Below are positions 58,320 to 64,000 of a stretch of 64,000 nucleotides of DNA, piece after piece. The position numbers and the translations under genes are program-made. This DNA comes from Dehalococcoidia bacterium (GTDB lineage: Bacteria > Chloroflexota > Dehalococcoidia > Lucifugimonadales > UBA1123), in the NCBI GenBank assembly GCA_021295915.1, contig JAGWBK010000001.1, forward strand, positions 221,912-285,911. The letters run 5' to 3'. The notes under the pieces were generated by a model. That model was given only the letters and a program-made list of their open reading frames with translations. It was not told where the DNA came from and ran no database searches. Within the stretch, counting starts at the first letter, position 1; every line of letters starts with the position of its first letter.

Positions 58320-60644
58320 CTAGCTGACTCCCGCCTCCCGCAGCGCCTTTGTGACAACCGCTGGCGACATCGGCAACTCGGTGAGTCTTACCCCCGTTGC
58401 GTCGTAGATTGCATTGGCTATCGCAGCCATTGGCGGCACTATAGACACCTCGCCTACGCCCCGGACCCCGTAGGGATGTCCGGGGTTGGCAATTTCAACG
58501 ATCACCGTGTCAATCATGGGCAGGTCCAGGCTGGTCGGCATTCGATAGTCCAAGAACGTCGAGTTCTCCATCGTGCCGTCGTCCCCGAAGTAGTACTCTT
58601 CGTTGAGCGCCCAGCCGATACCCTGCACCGCTCCGCCCTGGATCTGCCCCTCGACGTAGCTGGGATGGATCGCCTTGCCCGCATCCTGCAGGGCCGTAAA
58701 CCGCAGGATTTCAACCTTGCCTGTCTCGGGATCGACCTCCACGTCAACAACGTGAACTGCGAAAGCATTGCCTACCCCGCCTGGGTTCACTGTAGCTCGA
58801 CCGACAATAGGCCCTCCTGTGCCGTTGAGCTGCGCAGCAAGATCCTTGAAGCTGATGCTGAGCTCTGTATCCTGCCGGTGTCTGAGAGTAGCGTCCTCGT
58901 ACTCGACGTCGTCGGGATCGACCTCCCATATACGGGCAGCACGCTCGATTAGTTGCGCCCTAGCGTCCTGCGCAGCCTCGTAGCAGGCATGTCCCATCTT
59001 GAACGTGACTCCGCTTCCACCAGCGCCGGAACTGTAGCCAATCGAATCTGTATCGACGATTGCAGGGCGCACGTCGTCGACGGGAATCTGGAGCACCTCG
59101 GCGACGTGCATGGCCATCGCGGCCCTGCTTCCACCGATATCTGGAGACCCCTCGATAAGGCTGACCGTGCCGTCAGGATTAATTGACGCCACCGCCGAGG
59201 CTGGACCCGACCCATTGAACCAGGCCCCGCCGGCAACCCCGCGGCCCTGCAGTTTCCCCTCGAGCCTGGTCTGCAAGTGAGGGTGTTCGCGCGTGGCTTC
59301 GAGTATCTCTTTGTTCCCAATTCGCTGGTATCTGGGACCTGCAACCTGCCGCGTGCCCTCTTCGGACGTATTCATTAGGCGAAGCTCCACGGGATCCATG
59401 TCGAGCTTCCTGGCCAGCTCATCCAGCGCTTGCTCAGCCGCGAAGGCCGCTGCCGGAGAACCTGGTGCGCGATATGCAGACGACTTCTGTTTATTGACCA
59501 GCACGTCTACGCCTTCGACAAGGGCATTCGGCATGTTGTACGGACCGAACATCGTCCTGCATCCTGAGGCAACGGGAGATCCCGGGAACGCGCCGGCTTC
59601 ATACGTGAGATGAGCCTCTGCGGCAGTAATTTCGCCGGTCACCTTCGCGCCAATCTTGACCGTAATGTGAGTGCCGGAGGTCGGGCCGCTGCCAACGAAC
59701 ACCTCTTCGCGGGTCATAACGATCTTCACCGGCTGACCAGTCTTCTGTGAGAGCTTTGCAGCCAGCGGCTCAAGGTACACACCACCCTGTCCCTTTCCTC
59801 CGAAGCCGCCGCCGATCTCCATCGGGACCACCTTAACGTGGGAAACAGGAAGGTCGAGCATCCTCGAGGTGTGGTCTCGAACTGCGAAGTGACCCTGGCT
59901 GCTGCACCAGACGGTGACGTAGCCGTCGCTACCCCAGTGGGCGGTTGCGGCGTGTGGCTCAATGTACCCTTGATGCACGGCCTGGGTCTTGTACTCCTCC
60001 TCCACGATGACGTCTGCCTCCGCGAAACCCTCTTCGATGTCGCCGAGGCTGAACTCGAACCGGTTAGCGAGGTTGGTCTGTTCCTCGGAGTCGCCCCAGC
60101 CACCTGCCCTGAGCGTCGGGCTATGCACGGTGAGCAGGCGTTCATGAAGAATCGGCGCGTTTGTCTCCAATGCGCTATCAGCGTCCAGTACGTGAGGAAG
60201 TACCTCATAGTCCACATCTATCAGATCGAGCGCCTGCTCTGCAGTCGCTGAATCGATCGCAGCAACCGCCGCCACGACGTGACCCTTGTACAGGGCTTTC
60301 TCCCTGGCGATCACATTCCTACTGTAGAAGCCGTAGTTGACCATGGCGCCTTCCGCCTGGTCGGTGAACTCCGCTGACACTTCGGGCATGTCCGCTGCCG
60401 TCACAACGGCTTTGACTCCGGGGTGTGCGAGTGCCCTGGATGCATCTATCGAGCGGATTCGGGCGTGAGCATGTGGGCTTCTCAACAGCTTCCCGTGAAG
60501 CATTCCGGGGAGGTGTATATCCGCGCTGTACCGTGCCCTCCCTGTCACTTTGTCCAGACCGTCAGGCCGGACGGGCCTTGATCCAACGGTGTCGAATTCC
60601 TCGTTAGACAGCACGAGGTTCGGTTCATAAGTCTGAGTCGCCAT
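58320..60644 (-). CDS. Molybdopterin-binding subunit of a xanthine-oxidase-family hydroxylase (CoxL/XdhA-like)
   Basis: 774 residues from the ATG at 60644, with GGAGG six bases upstream. N-terminal Ald_Xan_dh_C domain (VTGRARYSADIHLPGMLHGKLLRSPHAHARI), then the Mo-cofactor parts EIGGGFGGKGQGGVYLEP, SSAYRAPGSPAAAFAAE and GSGVTFKMG. The C-terminal Glu is in YGVRGVGEVSIVP, matching the catalytic Glu of the family. The Cys loop of true CO dehydrogenase (AYxCSFR) is replaced by AYRAPGS, so CO is not the substrate. The FAD and 2Fe-2S subunit genes are absent here. It probably hydroxylates an aldehyde or N-heterocycle. A MOSC protein gene diverges next door. Confidence 0.92.
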   Translation of the reverse strand: MATQTYEPNLVLSNEEFDTVGSRPVRPDGLDKVTGRARYSADIHLPGMLHGKLLRSPHAHARIRSIDASRALAHPGVKAVVTAADMPEVSAEFTDQAEGAMVNYGFYSRNVIAREKALYKGHVVAAVAAIDSATAEQALDLIDVDYEVLPHVLDADSALETNAPILHERLLTVHSPTLRAGGWGDSEEQTNLANRFEFSLGDIEEGFAEADVIVEEEYKTQAVHQGYIEPHAATAHWGSDGYVTVWCSSQGHFAVRDHTSRMLDLPVSHVKVVPMEIGGGFGGKGQGGVYLEPLAAKLSQKTGQPVKIVMTREEVFVGSGPTSGTHITVKIGAKVTGEITAAEAHLTYEAGAFPGSPVASGCRTMFGPYNMPNALVEGVDVLVNKQKSSAYRAPGSPAAAFAAEQALDELARKLDMDPVELRLMNTSEEGTRQVAGPRYQRIGNKEILEATREHPHLQTRLEGKLQGRGVAGGAWFNGSGPASAVASINPDGTVSLIEGSPDIGGSRAAMAMHVAEVLQIPVDDVRPAIVDTDSIGYSSGAGGSGVTFKMGHACYEAAQDARAQLIERAARIWEVDPDDVEYEDATLRHRQDTELSISFKDLAAQLNGTGGPIVGRATVNPGGVGNAFAVHVVDVEVDPETGKVEILRFTALQDAGKAIHPSYVEGQIQGGAVQGIGWALNEEYYFGDDGTMENSTFLDYRMPTSLDLPMIDTVIVEIANPGHPYGVRGVGEVSIVPPMAAIANAIYDATGVRLTELPMSPAVVTKALREAGVS

Positions 60645-60805
60645 GAGTCGCCTCCGTGGCAAGTTCTTTGGTAATCCTGTAGGCCGTAATGTATCACGAG
60701 AGACGGGAAGTTCGTTAGTGGACGCATGGCGGCAGAGTCTTCGACGTACTGCTACCATGAGCAACCAGTACAGCCGAATGTGATCGTCAGGAGAAATTCT
60801 CGAAC

Positions 60806-61570
60806 ATGCCGACCGTCAGTGCAATCAATCTCGCACCAGTGAAGTCTCTCGGTCTGATCAGCCTTGATCGGGCTGACATATACTCACGAGGCATCGAGGG
60901 CGACAGGCGTTTCATAATTCTCGACGATTCGGGCAAAGTGGTGACACAGCGCCAGATCGGGCAGCTTACGCTTGTGACCGCTGATTGCTGCACTGCCGAC
61001 AACCGGCTAAAGGTCACGTTTCCCGATGGCAGCGTGATTGACGGGAGTCCCGAACCGGGTGAGGCAACTGCCACGGTGCTCTGGGGACGCGTAGTAGAGG
61101 GCAAGCTGGTCAAGGGGCCATGGTCAGCGGCACTATCCGAATTCTGCGGCACTGAGCTGAGCCTGTTCGAGTCGAACAGCCCCGGAGTATGTTTTGACGA
61201 GTACCCGGTGTCGATCATTTCTCAGGCATCAATCGACTATCTGACTGGCCTGACCGGAGGGTCCAAGGCGTTCGAGGCTGAGAGGTTTAGACCCACTCTC
61301 CTACTCGACGGCTGTGAGCCCCACGAGGAAGACTCGTGGCTGGGCAAGGGATTACGTATAGGGGAGCGACTTAGATTGCGACTCATCTCGCGCGACCCCC
61401 GTTGCGCCATCACCACCCTAGACCCGTCAACAGGCGAACGTGACTTCGATACGCTCAGGCTGATCCTGAGTTACCGCCCAAGCGTTCGCGCAGCCTACTT
61501 CGGCGTGTACGGCATCGTCGAGTCACCCGGTACTGTGGCGGTCGGAGACGAGGTCCAGCTAACTATATAA
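60806..61570 (+). CDS. MOSC-domain protein (molybdenum cofactor-related, YcbX-like)
   Basis: 254 residues. An N-terminal beta-barrel (MOSC_N: APVKSLGLISLDRADIYSRGIEGDRRFIILDDSGKVVTQRQ) precedes the MOSC domain with RFRPTLLLDG and LISRDPRCAITTLDPSTGERD, whose Cys corresponds to the conserved MOSC cysteine. Family members bind Mo-cofactor in sulfurases or amidoxime reductases. The location beside a molybdoenzyme subunit supports a cofactor role (inference). AGGAG lies about 13 bases before the ATG, a long spacing. It converges with the CaiB gene, overlapping it by eight bases. Confidence 0.88.
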   Translation: MPTVSAINLAPVKSLGLISLDRADIYSRGIEGDRRFIILDDSGKVVTQRQIGQLTLVTADCCTADNRLKVTFPDGSVIDGSPEPGEATATVLWGRVVEGKLVKGPWSAALSEFCGTELSLFESNSPGVCFDEYPVSIISQASIDYLTGLTGGSKAFEAERFRPTLLLDGCEPHEEDSWLGKGLRIGERLRLRLISRDPRCAITTLDPSTGERDFDTLRLILSYRPSVRAAYFGVYGIVESPGTVAVGDEVQLTI

Positions 61571-64000
61571 CCCGTCTGACTGGGGGCGGCAGATCGGGGG
61601 ACGGCTCGTCAGCGATGGTCCGGCGCTCGTAGAGCGGCGCGAGCTCGTCGTCACCAAGACCCAGCAGTCCTATGAGCACCTCTGAGTTGTGCTCGCCGTA
61701 CAGTGGCGAGGCTTTTCTCACGATGCCCGGCGTTTCTGACAGCTTCCAAGGCATTCCCGGATACGGGAAGACGCCCATTTCAGGGTGTTCCATTGGCTCG
61801 TAGAAGCCACGAGCATGGAAGTGCCGATTGCTGACAATTTCCCAGTTTGCGAGCACCGGTGCCGCTGGCACCCCGGCAGCCTGGAGCATCGCAGTCGCCT
61901 CATTATGATCGTACTGGCGAGTCCACTCTGAAACGGCGAGGTCGATCTCGTCGTGGCGTGCTCTGCGTCCTTCTGCTGTCTCCAGTTCAGGGTCGTTTCC
62001 CATATCCGTGTGACCAATGGTCTCGGCCAGTGCCCTCCACTCCTCGAGTGTTCGTACACACAATGCCAGCCAACTGTCATCTCCATACGACGGATAGCAC
62101 CCCTGCGGAGCGTGTATCGGGTGTCGGTTTCCACGGCGTTTGGCAAGGTTTCCGGTGACCGTGTACTCCATGATCGCCTCTGGAAAGAACGTGATGCCGT
62201 TCTCATGAAGAGACATGTCGACGTACTGGCCCTCCCCAGTGCTCTCGCGATAATGAAGGGCCGCCAGGATGGCGATGGCCGCATGAGCGCCTGTGACGGG
62301 ATCAGCATAGAAGAGCGTACTTCGGTACGGACGATCGTCGTCCGCATACCCGGTAGCCGCTGCAAGACCGCAGCTTGCCTCGACATTCGCCCCGTAAGCG
62401 ACGTAGTCTCGGTCAGGGCCCGTCTGACCGAATCCCGAGATCGACACCATGATGATCTCGGGGTTCAAAACCTTAAGCACAGGGTACTGAAGGTTGAAGT
62501 TGCGCATCACCCGCGGGCTGTTGTTCTCCAGGACCACGTCCGACTCAGCGACAAGCTTCAGGAAAATCTCCCTGCCCGTTTCGTCGTCCAGGTTGAGTGT
62601 TATTGCCAGCTTGTTTCGGTTCATTTTGTTGAAGTAGGCTGCGCGATTGTAGTGGTGCCTGAACGGGTCGCCACCAGGATACCTTCCTCCCCGCGTTGCT
62701 GGGCGGTCTGGCGCCTCGATCTTAATGACTTCTGCTCCAAGGTCAGCCAAGTGCCTCGCGGCAAGCGGCCCCGCCCAGTTGGCCGTCAGTTCCAGTACTC
62801 GCACTCCGGCGAGAGGCATGCGCCTGGTGTCCTGACCGAGGGGCGCTATCTTCTCTCTGTCGATTGCGTGAAACGGGCGACCACCAGGTGCGAATTCGAA
62901 CTGGGAGTCTTCGTCGAGTCCCGGCGCAGGTCGCCTGATGCTCGCTGGCGTCTTCGAAAACACGTATGGGAAGCTCGGCATAACCGTTCTGCCTGCCTTG
63001 GGGTGATCGACCTGTTGTAACCACTCACGGTGTTGGAGCTGGGACGAATTCGTCAGGTCAGCGGCATCGCTCACCGGAGTAACCGGCACTCGCAGTTCCT
63101 GACCCGCCCTGAAGATCTCATCCTTGGTCTTGTCGGAGCACCACTCGGTCAGCAGCGCGACCAGCTTCCGGCGGTTGTCCGACCAACTCTGACGGTCAGC
63201 GAAGTCGGGACTGTCTATCAGTTCGGGACGATCGATCAGGACAAGGAATGTCGGGTCCCACCTGAATGGGAAGAACCACACCCAACCGTCCTTGCACGGA
63301 ATGCAGTCCGGCCCTGTTCGGCGAAGGACGATCCCTTCGTGAGTCCACGAAGTAGACGTCCAAGCGTGTGCTGACAGCATGGCCTCAACCGACGACACAT
63401 CCACATGCTGACCCTTACCAGTCATGCGAGCCCACCTCAGCGCCGCCATGGAGGCAATAGCCGATTGAGCGCCAGCATGAAGCATGGGCTGGTTGTTGTT
63501 CATCATGAGCGGCTCGCGTTCTGCGTTGCCGCAGAAGTACCTGTACCCGCCCATGGCGAAGTCCGTGATTTCGTCGGACTTCCAGTGGCGATTTGGGCCC
63601 GTCTGTCCAAAGTGCGTCACTGACGTGAACACAAGGGCTTCGTTCACAGCGGATAGCGATTCGTGCCCCAGTCCAATGGAGTCCATGTAGCCAGGTTCAA
63701 AGCTCTCAACAAGAATGTCAGCGCAGGCCGCGAAGCTGCGTACCCTTTCACGTCCGGCCTCGGTCTCCAGTTCTAGCACGATGCTTCTCTTGTTCGCGCC
63801 GTAGTACAGGAACATACCGCTGGAGTCGAGGTCAGGTGAAGCGGCAAAAGGCCCAATGTGACGCAACGGATGGCCCGAGTCGGGCCGTTCCACCAGGACG
63901 ACTTCTGCCCCAAGGTCGGTGAGTAATACCGTTTCAGCGTGAGCGAGCCGTAGTGGAAGTGGCGGTGGTCTAATACTTGGTCTATGCTCTTTCCAGCTTT
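61563..64000 (-). CDS. Fused double CaiB/BaiF CoA-transferase family protein (5' end outside window)
   Basis: At least 810 residues in one frame that stays open to the window edge. Upstream of a GTG at 63893 it still encodes LRLAHAETVLLTDLGAEVVLVERP, the expected N-terminal strand, so the start lies at or beyond 64000. It is two tandem class III CoA-transferase domains. In the second, GVRVLELTANWAGPLAARHLADLGAEVIKIE and the catalytic Asp in FYADPVTGAHAA (codon 62301-62303) are intact. In the first, the same position reads PMLHAGAQSA with Met (codon 63483-63485), so this half probably lacks catalysis. The family moves CoA between organic acids. Substrates are unknown. Confidence 0.9.
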   Translation of the reverse strand, partial: SWKEHRPSIRPPPLPLRLAHAETVLLTDLGAEVVLVERPDSGHPLRHIGPFAASPDLDSSGMFLYYGANKRSIVLELETEAGRERVRSFAACADILVESFEPGYMDSIGLGHESLSAVNEALVFTSVTHFGQTGPNRHWKSDEITDFAMGGYRYFCGNAEREPLMMNNNQPMLHAGAQSAIASMAALRWARMTGKGQHVDVSSVEAMLSAHAWTSTSWTHEGIVLRRTGPDCIPCKDGWVWFFPFRWDPTFLVLIDRPELIDSPDFADRQSWSDNRRKLVALLTEWCSDKTKDEIFRAGQELRVPVTPVSDAADLTNSSQLQHREWLQQVDHPKAGRTVMPSFPYVFSKTPASIRRPAPGLDEDSQFEFAPGGRPFHAIDREKIAPLGQDTRRMPLAGVRVLELTANWAGPLAARHLADLGAEVIKIEAPDRPATRGGRYPGGDPFRHHYNRAAYFNKMNRNKLAITLNLDDETGREIFLKLVAESDVVLENNSPRVMRNFNLQYPVLKVLNPEIIMVSISGFGQTGPDRDYVAYGANVEASCGLAAATGYADDDRPYRSTLFYADPVTGAHAAIAILAALHYRESTGEGQYVDMSLHENGITFFPEAIMEYTVTGNLAKRRGNRHPIHAPQGCYPSYGDDSWLALCVRTLEEWRALAETIGHTDMGNDPELETAEGRRARHDEIDLAVSEWTRQYDHNEATAMLQAAGVPAAPVLANWEIVSNRHFHARGFYEPMEHPEMGVFPYPGMPWKLSETPGIVRKASPLYGEHNSEVLIGLLGLGDDELAPLYERRTIADEPSPDLPPPVRRVI

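Noticed and set aside
58320-60644. Carbon monoxide dehydrogenase large subunit
   Set aside because: The Cys-containing active-site loop of true CoxL is replaced by AYRAPGS, so only the broader hydroxylase family is supported.
1-64000. CRISPR arrays, insertion sequences, prophage or integrative element
   Set aside because: No regularly spaced repeats, transposase, integrase or phage structural genes were seen on either strand; gene content and base use look like ordinary chromosome.

Overview
This window is about 64 kb of gene-dense, moderately GC-rich bacterial chromosome, with no insertion sequences, prophage, CRISPR array or rRNA. The gene set suggests a marine or aquatic Chloroflexota of the SAR202/Dehalococcoidia type. 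It combines flavin oxidoreductases of the DMGDH and sarcosine-oxidase families, a reductive-dehalogenase-like protein, CaiB/BaiF CoA-transferases, an enolase-superfamily enzyme, a CoxL-type molybdoenzyme, and a complex I operon without the NADH-oxidising module. The taxonomic call is inference from family content. Both edges cut genes: leuB on the left and a fused CoA-transferase on the right.

0-12.4 kb: leuB (partial) and a FAD amine oxidase gene diverge from a promoter region with an inverted repeat. leuS is preceded by a canonical T-box riboswitch with a CTC (Leu) specifier. Back to back with the leuS promoter, a palindrome-bearing promoter drives a co-directional cluster: dimethylglycine dehydrogenase-like, RdhA/QueG-like corrinoid Fe-S protein, MetF, and a DmdA-like GcvT-fold methyltransferase behind a structured leader. 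Together these look like a tetrahydrofolate-linked demethylation pathway for an unknown methylated substrate. It is the most interesting part of the window.

11-20.5 kb (minus strand): MFS transporter, gamma-glutamyltransferase, a CRTAC1-like FG-GAP lipoprotein, and a peptide-type ABC importer (two permeases and a binding lipoprotein, no ATPase nearby). A GGT plus peptide importer suggests scavenging of peptides.

20.5-32.1 kb: tRNA-Pro(CGG), then a glycolytic pair (PPi-type phosphofructokinase and class I aldolase). On the minus strand are a doubled ABC-2 exporter (ATPase-permease-ATPase-permease, translationally coupled) and the nusA-ylxR-infB-rbfA-truB operon. The latter has a strong promoter and a leader with mutually exclusive pairings.

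32-47 kb: scattered housekeeping and catabolic genes: a beta-propeller lipoprotein, enoyl-CoA hydratase, amidohydrolase, 2-hydroxyacid dehydrogenase, HypE-like protein, HAD hydrolase, mfd, a small zinc protease, an HNH-Excalibur lipoprotein nuclease, a mandelate-racemase-family dehydratase and a six-repeat DUF5671-type membrane protein.

47.3-57.6 kb: nuoABCDHIJKLMN, a proton-pumping 11-subunit complex I without NuoEFG.

57.6-64 kb: PIG-L deacetylase, CoxL/XdhA-type molybdenum subunit, MOSC-domain protein and the fused CaiB protein. Several promoters share a TGC-TAnnnT extended -10, and some genes look leaderless.
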